DNA of 64,000 nucleotides from NCBI RefSeq assembly GCF_048128805.1, contig NC_136005.1, forward strand, positions 4,349,852 through 4,413,851, given 5' to 3'. Below, piece after piece: positions 46,031 to 57,783 of the stretch (within the stretch, counting starts at the first letter, position 1; each line of letters starts with the position of its first letter). The stretch is from Centroberyx gerrardi (lineage: Eukaryota > Chordata > Actinopteri > Beryciformes > Berycidae). Made by a program: the position numbers and the translations under genes. The notes beneath the pieces were generated by a model. It was not told where the DNA came from. It saw only the letters and a list, made by a program, of their open reading frames with translations, and did not search any database.

Positions 46031-49000
46031 ATGAGTGTCCCAGAGAATAACTGCCATGGGGATCAAGCCAACAACCAGGAGGCAGGAAACACTAAAGAGC
46101 AACCAGGGAAGGTTAGTGGGCCATAAATGGTTTCTGTCTGAATTCAAAGTAAGTAGAATATGAACCGATCTTAAACCCTCAGTTAACCAGACAAGACACA
46201 CTCACAGTTGGGAGCTGCCCAGTAAAACCACAGTCTTGTACTGTTGGCCACTGGAGCAGCTGGGGACTCAGTGCACTGATATGTATATGATGTAGTATAA
46301 GATGTACATGAAGAATATACTGTATATGACAGTATAGGATGTACATGATGTGTGTGTATATATATGTAGTATGTATATGTATGATGCAGTATGGTATGTG
46401 AAGCCCTTTGAGACTTGACTGTGATAAAGGGCTATATAAATAAGACTAGACTAGACAGGGGCTTTGATGCTAGTTGTTGGAGGGGAGAATGTTTCTCACT
46501 CACTTCCCTCACCCTCGATTTGAGCCAGCAACCTTCCTTTCACAAGACTGGTTCTCTATCCTTTATGGCAGAAATACCCCAGGAGCATCAGACACGTGCA
46601 TTCTCAAATACATTTTAGGTTCACATCCCGGTTGCAATATGATGTCTTGCAACCGGGATGGACACTAAAACGGGGTGAATGATTGACGAACCTGGATGAA
46701 GGGCTCCCACTCACTATGCCACCTTGATGCCCTATTTTTAAAAATGCTATATATTAATTATTTATGAAATTCATCATCCAATACCTCTGAAATATTAAGC
46801 ACTCAGTTTGTAAAATCATGAACATTTTGTCAAACAAGGACTGAAAGTACTGTAATTTGTGTTGATGTTATTCTATCCATCATTGTGTTAAAGTATGTAT
46901 CAAATGATGAATATCTCATTTTGGAATTAAACTTTTTATATGTCTTTCAGCAGCAGCGTATCACAGTCTGTCTGGTGAGCGCAGCCTTCTTTGGTGCCTT
47001 TGGGTCATCGTTTCTCTACGGATATAATCTGTCAGTGGTCAACGCTCCCGCTCTGGTGAGTCATACTATTAGCCAGAGTTGTGGACTCGAGTCACATGAC
47101 TTGGACTCGAGTCAGACTCAAGTCACAAATTTGATGACTTTCGACTCGACTTGACAAAATCAATAAAGACTTGCAACTCGACTTGGATTTTAACACCAAT
47201 GACTCGTGACTTCACTTGGACTTGAGCCTTTTGACTTGAAAAGACTTGATACCTTCCCCCAAACCCAAAGATTAAAACGTATGTTATTTAAAAAGTGTGC
47301 CAGGAATCAATTCATTTCCCTTCATTTCCTGAATCAACTAACGTTAACGCTATTCATTCCCAGCAAGTCGACACTTCATTTCCCAGATCCACTTTGTTTG
47401 AACCAATCTGACAGCATCCAATCAAGTTGCAGGAGAGAACCATGAAGAAGTAACGTTATGTTACTGAGCACCAGTTAGAAAAAATGATACCAAAGATAAT
47501 TTTGTTTGCATACAAAAACTACGCGGTGGTCAACCAAAAACGAATTGCAGTATGCAAAACGTGCGGGTCGAAAATTACAGACGGAGATGCAACAACTTCC
47601 AACTTCGTTCGACATTTGAAGCTGCACAAAGAACGGTAAGTCGAGGCTAATATATTAACGGAATTAGCGAGCCAATGCTTAGCTAACGTTACAGCTATCC
47701 GTTGCGTCCACTATGACTTGTTTAGGACTCGAAATTCAAAGTTTAGGACTTGGGACTTGTCAGTCTTGACTTTGGACTTGACTCGGGACTTGCCTGTCTT
47801 GAATTGGGACTTGACTTGGACTTGAGTGCAAAGACTTGAGACTTACTTGTGACTTGCAAAACAATGACTTGGTCCCACCTCTGCTATTAGCTAACTAGAA
47901 GGGCACTTGGAGAGCGCAGACCTCCGCCAAGGTTCGTGCTATCATTGCTTGTTCGTGAGTCGGATCCAGATCCGCTCCAAAAAAACTAACCTCCTTGGCG
48001 GAGGTAACTAGCCGTGTATTTTGGTTCTGCTACTGATTCTCCCTCATTAGTAGCAATATTGAAAATGTATTACTCAGAAAGTTAAATGGGCCAGGTAGAA
48101 AATGTTTTGAAACCATCCAACAACGAGGATTCAACTGAAGTAATGTTCAGGCTCATGCCTTGTCCACACTAAGCCAGGTAAATTTGAAAACGCATCTTTA
48201 TTTCTCCGTTTTGGACTTCCATCCACACTAAGACGGCGTTTTCGACCACCGAAAACGGAGCTTTCTGAAAACGCTCTCCAAAGTGGATAAATCTGAAAAT
48301 GCCAGCTAAGCTTCATGTTGTAGTGTGGACGGGGAAAACAGGGCTTATCCAAAATGCTGACGTGGGATTGTCATGTGATCTCAGGTGGTTGTCACACTCC
48401 CAAAAGACTCTCAGTCTATATTCTCTGTGGCCTTGGCGGTCTTGTAGTCATTTGTTACTTTCAAAAGCAACTCAACTTCGTCGTCTGTCCAGACAAAGAA
48501 GTCTGGCTCACTTTTGTCCGTCTTTTGTCGTGATTTGGACATCTTGTTGGCGCTTAAGGCTCTGCTACTGCAGCCATGACAACACTTCCGTAAACAGTGG
48601 TAACCACGGTGGTAACGACATAAACGTCATGGGTCGGAGGCTTGCGCATGCCCAGTAGGGTAGATTTCACCATTTTCCTATATTTTTTGCATATTAGTGT
48701 GGACGGGAAACTTTTAGAAAACGGCATGGAAACGTTAGTGTGGACGCAAACGACACGAAAACTCAATTTTCAAATTTACCCGGCTTAGTGTGGACATGGC
48801 CTCAAAACCCATTTATTTACAGCTCACATTTTAGGCATTTGGCCAAACTAATGGTCTTACCAGAGTGAGTCAGAATGAGTGAGCAGGTAGGGGGTCAGTG
48901 TCTTGCTCCAGGACACTCTGACAAGAAACATGGCTGGTGCTGGAATTGACAGAGACCTTCCAGTTATAGGACAGTCTCTCTACTAAGCTACCTATTTTAA

Positions 49001-52000
49001 CTGCCACCTTATCAGCCATTGATTTCACTGCAATCTGTCACTTGCTGCCCCTGTCTACTGTTCTGGGGTGCATTCCATTTGATAATGATTTGTCCTCACT
49101 TCGTGTCTCCTCCTTGAGGAGAGGAGAGGAAGCGAGTGAAACGTGTCCTGTCAACTGGAATGTCCTCGTACGTGATGTTTGAAGCGTGGCGTTTGACGCT
49201 CCTTGCCCAGTATCCCCTTCCCCTCCACGGATGACAGCTGTCTAGTTTTATCCACATAGAAACACACACAAAGTTAAGATTAATGTGTAATTCATCGATG
49301 TCATGCCCTAATGAGCCTTGTCTACCTCATGGAAGCAAAGCATCTTAAGCTGATGTGTGTCTGTGCGTTATTGTCGAACTTTTATGCTTTTGTGACTTGG
49401 GTTAGGCAGTGATCATGTAGGCTATGTGACATCTAACCAGCAATGAACAAAGTTTTTAGGGCCCGAGCACCGACCGGTGCGAAGCCCTATTGAAATGCAA
49501 GGAATTATTATTATTAGGGCCCGAGCACCGACCGGTGCGAAGCCCTATTGTATTTCAAGGAATTATTATTATTAGGGCCCGAGCACCGACCGGTGCGAGG
49601 ACCTATTGAAATGCAAGGAATTATTATTATTTTTCTCTGGCCAAATAAATTGCATTTTTGAGGGCCTAAAGCTGCTCGAAAAGTTGCGAAACTTTGCACA
49701 TGCGTCAGAAGTGCTGAAAATTTACGTATTTTATGGGTCTCGCGCATGGGTGTGGCAAAATGGCTCAATAGCGCCCCCTACAAAATTCAAAAAAATACTC
49801 ATCGCTCTACGTTTCACCTACATGTACGAAATTTGGTAGGCACATGTATCATGTCCAGACCTACAAAAAACATCAATAGGTGCCATGACCTAAACCCAAC
49901 AGGAAGTCAGCCATTTTGAATTGATTGTGCGTTTTTGCCCATTTACAGGGGTCATACTTTAACGAACTCCGTTACTCCTCCTCCTCTTGCTTTGTGCTCC
50001 CCATGCTTGCTGCAGCCAACACGCAACGGTTTCGCCGTTGTAGTGGTGTCTTGCTCTGGATATTAGTTATTAACTTCTCGCTTGGCCAATAAATCAAAAC
50101 TCTGATTAGATATTTACTAAACTGGATGCATCGTATTCATCAGAGTCAATTGAGGCTCTGGAAAGTTTCATTGATAGACGATATCAAGCCGCGAGGAAAA
50201 TGAAGCCGTCTTCGAATAGTCATGGAGCTCCCCGACCCAAAAAGTCCCGAAATCGGTCGACATCTTCCGAAAGTGCGGGGGAACAAACCATGGAAGTGGA
50301 GATATCCCTGATGCAATCAATAAATGAGAGACTTGGCAAGTTGGATATACTGGTCGAGCTGCAGAAAGATCTCCGCGACCTGAGGATAAGTTTGGAATTC
50401 AGCCAAGCTCAAATCGATGATCTGAGGAAGGAGAATGACTCATTGAAAGGTACTGTGGCTACTATTCAGAGAACAATGGGGAATGTCATGAAAGAAAACA
50501 AACAGCTTAAGGAAACGTTGCTTGACGTGCAGAGTAGATCGATGCGGGATAATCTGATTTTTTCGGGGATTCCTGAGAGAGATAATGACGACTCAGAGCA
50601 AACCATACGGGATTTCATGTGCCAACAACTGAAATTATCCCAGGCATCAGTACAAGACATCTCCTTCTCGAGGGTCCATAGGCTGGGTAAGAAGGAGAGG
50701 AATAAAACTCGCCCCATCATCGCTCGGTTCGAGCATTTCAAACAAAAGGAGCTAGTGAAGACCCGAGGCAAGGCCCTTAAGGGTACAAACTTTTGGATGA
50801 ATGATCAATTCCCAATGGAGATTAATGAGAGGCGGCGAAAACTTACTCCCATCTTTAGGGAACATAGGATTAAAAACCATAAAGTTTCCTTAGTTGTGGA
50901 CAAATTATATATTGATGGGCAGTTGTACAGAGATTCAGAGATCACTCCGTGGCTGTTTTAAAGTTTTGACTGCCTTGTCTGTCTGTTTTATCTTTTAGAA
51001 TGAAAACGCGACCTAGTCATACTGACTCTATTAATTTACACTTGTCAAAGAAAGGTTTACATATCGCTCATGTGAATGTGAACAGTTTGGTAAATAAGGT
51101 GGATGAGATACTAAATGTTGTCCAGAAGAATAATCTGCATGTGCTTGCTATTACTGAGACTCATCTTGACCAAACCATAACAAATGGACAAATTGATTTG
51201 AAAGGATACAATATTATAAGGAAGGACAGGAACAGAAGAGGAGGAGGTGTTGCCCTATATATTCAAGAGCATCTGCTGTTCAAAGTGCGGGATGATCTAT
51301 GTGTGAATGGACTAGAGATCCTGTGGATTCAAATTCACCTCCCTTTCCAACAACCAACGTTAATTGGATGTGTTTATAGGCCCCCAAAATCAAACACATT
51401 ATACCTGGATAAAATATGTTAAAGTATTGATCTTGCTCTGGATGAAAGGAAGGAATTATTTATGCTTGGGGACTATAATATTGACTGGAAAAGTAGTCAC
51501 TCTGATGGGAACAAGACTAAGTTTACTCAATATATAGAGAGTCGTAATTTATTTCAAATGGTACAGGATATCACAAGGTCCTCAAGAAACAAATTTGGGC
51601 ACAGAACTGAAAGTATTATTGATCTGATATTCTGTAATGCTCCGAATAAATGCTCAAATGTTAAATCTGTCCCGTTATCGTGGACAGATCATAATATTGT
51701 GTGCATTACTAAATACACCAAAGTGCCAAAAAGACCTCCTAGAGTGACTATAAGACGGAGTTTTAAAAATTTTAACTTAGAAGACTACCAGACAGATTTG
51801 GCCGCTGTTCCATGGGACCTTGTGTATCTTGAGGATGATTTGGATTGTGCTGTTGATTGTTTTACGAAATTGTTTACTGATGTTGTTGAGTACCATGCTC
51901 CTATAAGGAAAAGTACAATTAAAGCCAAATCATCCCCCTGGATTGACCAACAACTAAGAGAAGCAATATTTCAGAGGGATGAGGCAAAAACTGTAGCATC

Positions 52001-55000
52001 TAGGTCAAGATTAGATTCAGATATTATGCTATATAGAAAATGCAGAAATTTTGTTGTAAAATTGAATCGTCAGAAAAAGACCCTATATTATAAAACAGCT
52101 TTTGAGGGATGCAGAAACAATTCAAAACAGATATGGCATACAGTGAATGGTTTGCTTGGTAGGTCAAATAGTACAAGTCCTGTTAGTGTGGAGGTTGATG
52201 GAAAGATTAGAACAAAACCAGTAGACATTGCCAATTACTTTGCTGACTATTTTGAATCAAAGATAAATGATCTCAGGTCCAATATGAATAACAATGCCTC
52301 AAATGAATTACTGGTAGGTGAAGTAGACAAAAAGATTATGAAGGGGAAAAATTGCAGTTTTGTATTACCAGATATATCATTAGATGACATTGAGAAAATC
52401 TTGATTTCACTTCCTGATAATAAATCCCCAGGGTACGATCTTATTGACAACAAATTGTTGAAATCTGCAGCCCCATATATTGCTAGACCTGTAAAGTATC
52501 TATTTGATCTTTCTTTGCAACAAGGAAAGTTTCCCACAGAATGGAAACATGCAAAAATCTGCCCCATTCCTAAGGATGCTAAAATAGCTTTTACTGCACC
52601 CAACAGTCGCCCAATTAGCTTACTCTCCTCCTTAAGCAAAATTTTGGAAAGAGTAGTAAGTGATCACATTTGGAAATATATGGAAACTAATAACCTTCTA
52701 ACCCATGCTCAACATGCATATCGTAAAAATCATTCTACTGAAACCGCTCTGTTACATATGACGGATGAGTGGCTAAGTGCCCTGGATCAAGGTAAACTTG
52801 TGTCGTTACTTCTTCTTGATTTCACTGCAGCGTTCGATTTGATAGATCACACAATTCTACTTAAAAAATTAATTCATTATGGCTTCAGTAAGAATGCTAT
52901 TAATTGGATGAAATCTTATTTAAACGGTAGAAAGCAATCTATTTATGTTAATGGCTCCTTTTCTTCTCCACGTATGATTACCTGTGGCATCCCACAAGGG
53001 AGTTGCCTCGGACCATTGTTATTTATTATATACACAAATGATCTTCCCTTAGTGTTAGCCAACTCAAATGCACATATGTTTGCGGATGATACAACCATCA
53101 CTGCAGTGGCAGATTCACAAACTCAGTTGCATGAATATTTATCAAATGATTTTAAATGTGTCATCAAATGGGTGGAAAACAATAAATTGGCATTAAATGT
53201 AAATAAAACGAAAAATATGATTATATGTACTACAAGAAAGAGGAAGAAATTAAAGCCATGGTATTTAACATATGGCAGTGTTCAAATTAAAGAGGTTACA
53301 GGAGTCAAATTATTGGGAGTTAAAATACAAAACAATCTCTCATGGACGGCTCATATTACAGATCTTTCTAAAAGAGTGATGAAAATGGCAGGAATGGTTG
53401 GACGAATTGCAAAGTTTTTATCTAAAGACATTCTAAAGGTAATATCTCATAGTCTAATCTATAGTCATATTAATTATTGCTGTGCAGTGTGGGGCAATGC
53501 AGCTCAGAGAGACATGAGGAGACTGCAGATCACACTTAACAAGGCAGCAAGAATGGTCTTAAGGTGTGGGTTTGAAAAAGGAGTGAGTGAACTACATATT
53601 ACAATGGGATGGCCCACAGTAGTAGAGCATGTGAGACAACATTCTATAGTACTAATTTCAAAAATTCAAAAGTTTAAAAAGCCAGTTAGTATTAAGGACA
53701 AACTGCTATTAGTACGTGATAAACATCAAGTTAACATAAGAATAAGAGATAAAAATCATTATGTACTACCAAAAATAAAAACTGAAATGGGAAGACGGAC
53801 TTTTATTTTCAGAACTGTTAAATTATGGAATTCATTACAATAACTCACTCAAGAACAGTACGGCGGTTGGATTGTTGATTGCAAGATTTCAAGATTTAAA
53901 TGTAGTTATCATCATACGATTGTATTGCACTGTCAGTAGGTTTGTAGAGTGAACACATGTAGATTAATATGTGTATATATGTAGGTCCATACGGGATAAG
54001 TGTCAATGTATGTAGGTTATATGTGTCATGCATGTATGTATATGATATATGTGTGTCAATAATTATGTGTTGTATAATATGAATTATTGTATGCTTAAAT
54101 GTTTTTAATGTGGACTCTTGGAAGATTAGCCAATAGGCTAAAAGAGATCCAAATAAAATCAATCAATCAATCCTAGACGGTTCATCGGATCCATCTCAAA
54201 CTTGCTCAGTGTACATAACAGACCTTGACGATCAAAAGTTATTAAAAGCTTGAGTTTTCCTCCAACGGTGTGGGCGTGGCCTGGCGTCGAATTTCCATGT
54301 TTCGCCATGAAACAGGAAGTGCCTGTAACTCCACCGTACATGCTCACATCTGCCCCAAACTTCACATGTTTGATAAGTGTCCCGGCCTCAACATTTCTAC
54401 ATGCCGATTTTCAATCACTGTCATAGCGCCACCTACTGGCAACACAGGAAGTGCTTTGTAACTCGACTGTACATGGTCAAATCTGCCCCAAACTTCACAT
54501 GTTTGATAAGTGTCATGGCCTCAAGACATCGACATGGCAATATTCAGTTATAGTTATAGCGCCACCTACTGGCAAAACAGGAAGTGGTTTGTAACTCCAC
54601 TGTACATGGTCAAATCTGCCCCAAATTTCACATGTTTGATGAGAGTCCCGGCCTGAAGACATCGACATGCCAATATTCAGTTATAGTCATAGCGCCACCT
54701 ACTGCCAACACAGGAAGTGGTTTGTAACTCCACTGTACATGGTTACATCTGCCCCAAACTTCACATGTTTGATAAGTGTCATGGTCTCAAGACATCGACA
54801 TGGCAATATTCAGTTATAGTCATAGCGCCACCTACTGCCAACACAGGAAGTGGTTTGTAACTCCACTGTACATGGTTACATCTGCCCCAAACTTCACATG
54901 TTTGATAAGTGTCATGGTCTCAAGACATCGACATGGCAATATTCAGTTATAGTCATAGCGCCACCTACTGGCAAAACAGGAAGTGGTTTGTAGCTCGGCT

Positions 55001-55420
55001 GTATGTGGTCAAATCTGCCCCAAACTTCACATGTTTGATGCCAGTCCCGGCGTGAACACATCTACAGGCCAATATTTACTTATGGTCATAGCGCCACCTA
55101 CTGGCAACACAGGAAATGACACGTTCTATACTGAAAATTCTGAGCCGATCGGTCAGTGTCCAGTAACGATGCGGCGGCTGCGGCACACCCCGACGTGCGC
55201 GAAGTGCGAGGGCCCGATCATCGCTGCTTGCAGCTTTAATATTGTTTTTATACTCCTAAATGACCATAGATCTAGCTGTAAGTAAAGCAAAGTATTAAAT
55301 GCTGTTAATGAGGTTTGGTAAGGATTTATATTATTTTAAGCAGTCGAGGCTGCGAGGACGGAGGATAAGATGCATTTTGGCCAAATGGAATGCACCCCTG
55401 GTGTTGCTCGGTGGACATAT

Positions 55421-55459
<39 letters not shown>

Positions 55460-57783
55460 CTCTGGACATACAATGAGAGGGTAACCTCAGTGTGCAATTT
55501 CACCTTTATACATGCCAAAGATTAAAAAAAACTAAAAACTGGATTGTCTATCCACCTACTTTTTTCATGTTATATTTGCACTTTGAATACTTCTCCTTTT
55601 TAAGCACGATAAGCCTGATTCCTGTCTGTTTTTCTGCAGTATGTAAAGAACTTTATCAACAAGACATGGATTGAGAGGTATGGGACGCCTGTTGGAACTC
55701 AAACAGTCAATTTACTGTGGTCCATAAACGTCTCCATAATGGCTATCGGGGGACTGCTTGGAGCAATTGTTGTCAAATTTCTTGTCAAAGCACTTGGAAG
55801 GTAAGTTACATTGCAGAAATCTCCACCACAACAAGGGATTTAACGTCGTAACTTCCATAAAACCACTAAACATAGCTTCCTGTGGGTGTTAAATCTGTTT
55901 TCTTAAAACAACTGAAACAAGCTGCCAATGACAGGAAACAATTTTACTTGTTTCAATAATAATCTTGTTTCAAGAATTCCTCTGAAATGAGTATCATCAT
56001 CTTAAAATAAGCACAGTTCCTCTGTGATTGACATGGGGCTAGTAAAAAATTGTAATCATTACTAATGACTAATTTGTCTTTCCAAATAGGATGATTAGAC
56101 CTGCAATTATACCCAAACCGGGTCATACCAAACTTTGTCCATCTTATTCATTTGAGTATTTAGTCTTACTTTCCTTAAATAAGTGAGATAGGGTGAGATA
56201 ATTTCACAACTTGTTTCAAGAATTTTCTTGAATCAAATGATATAATCTTGATACCAGGGGAGTGATGTGCTGTATGTCAAGATATTGCCAATTGTATTTT
56301 AGTAATGTTCTTGAAACAAGTGAAACTGCATTGTCTCACAACATTGGCATATTGTTTCACATGCTTTCAGGAAAACAGGACTATAAGACTCAATAAAAAA
56401 TTAAATCACTCTGTAAGGCAAATGTTTTCTGAAGCTATCATCAATCTGCTTCCTTGTCTAATCTCACTCCAATATGATGCAATATCATCTCTCTCCCCTT
56501 CCCTATCCTCTTCTTCTGTCACTGTAGGAGAGGCACCTTGCTCGTCAACAACTGCTTTTCACTGGTGGCTGCTGTGTTGCAAGCCTCGGGGGAGAGGGCT
56601 CACTCTTTTGAGATGCTCATCATTGGCCGTTTCATATTAGGGATAAACATTGGTGAGAATTTCTTCAGATATGCTGCAAACTATTTTTTAATTGACTAAG
56701 AACACATTTGTGTTTATAGCAATGATCTGGGGGATTAGTCACAGGGGGAGGGAGGGGTTCCACATGTGCACACACTCACATTTAACAGTTGGGTGTCTTG
56801 CTCAAGGGCACCATAGCGGTACTTGGTAGACAGAGGAGAGAAAGTTTGTTCAACCATCCAGATTTATCCCAGCCGGTTGTTGCAGTCAAACCAGTGACCT
56901 TCCAATCAGAAACTCTTTTCATGAAGGTGATGATACTTAGTTGCTCAGATCTGATCTTCTCATGGTCGTTTAAACAAGGAGACACCAGACTGAATCTGAT
57001 TTTCCCCTGGTAAGACAGCCAAGACAAGATCAGATCTGGACCGCAAAGTGTTAAACGATAACACTGGTGTTTTTTAATGCATTTCTTATAGTCAACAAAT
57101 CCTATGAAAATAACAAAATCAACAATGCGTTTGCTCTACTCCCATTACTTTCCGACTTCCCACATTCTCTTTTTAGCCGACAACCCGGAAGCACTGGCTC
57201 CAATTGTAAGCTAAAAACCTTGAAATACAGCTCACAAAGACATAGTTTACATTTTAAAAATCGCTAACTGTTACCATGAAAAGTCAGGCTATTATAGTTA
57301 TTACCAAAGACTGAAAACGTGTTTACGGTTGGCTTATTAAGTTGTTTGAGGAAAAAGTCGACCGGCCCGGTGCATCACGATGATGAAATATGTTACCCAG
57401 AGCAACGGCATGGCTCTTTGACGTGTTTATAATACAATGGAGTTCTATGGCTGCTGGGACATGAGGCTTCATTGGGCACCGGCTACATGGACGAGACTTG
57501 TTGGCAAAACAAAATCATTGCTGATTTTGTTATTTTCATAGGATTTGAAAATAACATTTTTGTTAACGGTAAGAAATGCATTAAAAAACACCGGCCTTAT
57601 CCTTTAAAAGTAATGTTTTTTCTGTCGCTGTCCAAAGGTATTTCTCTCAGTGCCTTACCCATGTACCTGGGAGAGATTTCTCCAAGGCATATCCGAGGCT
57701 CTATAACCCAGTTCAATTCCATCCTGATTAACGTGGGTGTGCTCACTGGACAGATAATGGGCCTTCCTGAGGTACTTGGCCAG
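46031..57783 (+). CDS. Class II SLC2A sugar/urate transporter (SLC2A9/SLC2A15-like), first five exons
   Basis: Facilitative transporter of the plasma membrane, 12-helix major facilitator fold. Exons: 46031-46111, 46951-47055, 55640-55800, 56528-56652, 57638-57783, all GT-AG and in phase, giving 206 residues. Exon 1 is a hydrophilic N-terminus. Exon 2 has GAFGSSFLYGYNLSVVNAP (helix 1, very close to SLC2A9). Exon 3 gives the first outer loop with a possible glycosylation site (NKT) and LLWSINVSIMAIGGLLGA (helix 2). Exons 3-4 give LGRRGTLLVNN; exon 4 has FEMLIIGRFILGIN (helix 4). Exon 5 has PMYLGEISPRHIRG and GQIMGLPEVLG. The half ends after helix 5. The PESPR and C-terminal exons are not seen up to 64000, so the gene is cut by the window or has another long intron. 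SLC2A15b matters for leucophore/xanthophore development in medaka; whether this is that gene is undecided. Confidence 0.88.
47074..47883 (+). mobile_element. 810-bp hAT-type element with 8-bp target duplication
   Basis: CTATTAGC flanks both ends (47066-47073, 47884-47891), the 8-bp size expected for hAT. Ends are cagagttgtggactc and the complement of cagaggtgggaccaa. Subterminal DNA is packed with 'gacttg'/'actcgagtc' units. It lies in intron 2 of the SLC2A gene. Confidence 0.8.
47484..47635 (+). CDS. BED-type zinc-finger exon inside the hAT element
   Basis: ATG to a GT donor gives 50 codons plus two bases. The fold is C24-x2-C27-x16-H44-x3-H48 in VCKTCGSKITDGD and FVRHLKLHKER, matching a BED finger, the DNA-binding N-terminus of ZBED/hAT transposases. 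The catalytic exons are missing, so it is probably a leftover of the autonomous parent. Upstream, 'ctgagcaccagttagaa' gives no better start. Confidence 0.6.
47920..48005. repeat. Short inverted-repeat element
   Basis: 'acctccgccaagg' at 47920-47932 is repeated inverted as 'ccttggcggaggt' at 47993-48005, part of a small common fish repeat. Confidence 0.55.
48156..48801. mobile_element. 646-bp MITE with 'GTCCACACTAAGCC' ends
   Basis: Left 'ttgtccacactaagccaggt' and right 'cggcttagtgtggacatggc' are inverted copies, and further 'gtgtggacg' motifs are inside. TCA lies directly outside both ends, which fits a 3-bp target duplication of Harbinger type. No transposase. Confidence 0.65.
48831..48993 (-). 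mobile_element. tRNA-derived SINE (minus strand), full length
   Basis: The body starts 'ttaggcatttggccaaac' and the tRNA-like head lies at 48950-48993. In reverse complement the head reads 'aggtagcttagtagagagac' and then a B-box-like 'gtcaattcc'. Same family as 10022. Confidence 0.6.
49458..49631 (+). repeat. 58-bp tandem array, three units
   Basis: Units start at 49458, 49516 and 49574; each begins agggcccgagcaccgacc and ends with an ATT run. Confidence 0.9.
50200..50961 (+). CDS. LINE ORF1 protein (coiled coil plus RRM-like)
   Basis: Uninterrupted 253-codon frame from ATG to TAA. Residues about 28-110 form a heptad-rich coiled coil (LGKLDILVELQKDLRDLR; KENDSLKGTVATIQR). Residues 112-240 look like an RRM/C-terminal domain of L1-type ORF1 proteins (SMRDNLIFSGIPE, RVHRLGKK, RPIIARFEHFKQKE). 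Such proteins bind the LINE RNA and chaperone nucleic acid during insertion. It is intact, in keeping with a recent insertion. Confidence 0.75.
   Translation: MKPSSNSHGAPRPKKSRNRSTSSESAGEQTMEVEISLMQSINERLGKLDILVELQKDLRDLRISLEFSQAQIDDLRKENDSLKGTVATIQRTMGNVMKENKQLKETLLDVQSRSMRDNLIFSGIPERDNDDSEQTIRDFMCQQLKLSQASVQDISFSRVHRLGKKERNKTRPIIARFEHFKQKELVKTRGKALKGTNFWMNDQFPMEINERRRKLTPIFREHRIKNHKVSLVVDKLYIDGQLYRDSEITPWLF
51000..53843 (+). pseudogene. LINE ORF2: endonuclease and reverse transcriptase, one stop codon
   Basis: A single frame from ATG to TAA, broken only by TAA at 51420-51422. The endonuclease domain (first ~260 codons) retains NVNSL, ITETHLD, GDYNID and WTDHN. The reverse transcriptase (about codons 460-760) retains RPISLLSSLSKILERVV, LLDFTAAFDLIDH, GIPQGSCLGPLLF and FADDTT. 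The C-terminus ends RTVKLWNSLQ. All catalytic motifs seen are intact. The enzyme would nick target DNA and copy LINE RNA in place. The stop splits the endonuclease domain, so this copy cannot make a full protein unless the stop is suppressed. Confidence 0.82.
54310..55125 (+). repeat. 133-bp tandem array, about six units
   Basis: The anchor 'gccacctact' occurs at 54428, 54561, 54694, 54827, 54960 and 55093, exactly 133 bases apart each time. Units include 'ctgccccaaacttcacatgt' and 'acaggaagtggtttgtaac'. Confidence 0.92.
55422..55455. repeat. (CA)n microsatellite
   Basis: CA run just outside the outer inverted-repeat element. Confidence 0.95.
56770..56905 (-). repeat. SINE-related fragment in intron 4 of the SLC2A gene
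   Basis: 'gtgtcttgctcaagggcac' and 'accagtgaccttccaatcag' are in the order seen in minus-strand fish SINE-like repeats. Boundaries are approximate. Confidence 0.4.

Larger units (their letters stand above)
49975..54172 (+). mobile_element. Nearly intact two-ORF LINE (Jockey/I group), 4.2 kb
   Basis: It has a 5' UTR of about 225 bases, ORF1, a 38-base spacer, ORF2 with endonuclease and reverse transcriptase, a 3' UTR, and an (AATC)n tail (54156-54172). The tail and clean junctions show target-primed insertion. The clade within the Jockey/CR1/I group cannot be fixed by eye. Confidence 0.8.
49458..55245 (+). repeat. 'GGGCCCGAGCACCG' fish repeat, split by a LINE
   Basis: The 5' part (49458-49974) begins agggcccgagcaccga and the 3' part (54173-55245) ends with 'gagggcccgatcatcgctgc'. 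The body joins cleanly across the LINE ('taacgaactcc' / 'cctagacggttc'). It has no coding capacity. Class uncertain; probably a non-autonomous DNA element. Confidence 0.6.
49065..55398. mobile_element. Outer inverted-repeat element of a three-level nest
   Basis: 'ggggtgcattccattt' at 49065-49080 is exactly inverted at 55383-55398. Homology continues inward with changes ('gataatgatttgtcctc' versus the complement of 'gaggacggaggataag'). The original element would be only about 0.55 kb once the nested repeats are removed. No target duplication assigned. Confidence 0.5.

Noticed and set aside
54310..55125. CRISPR-like array
   Set aside because: The 133-base units are whole tandem repeats without unique spacers, and the genome is vertebrate.
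54270..55285. Open frames across the 133-base array
   Set aside because: They are repeat translations, and the period is not a multiple of three.
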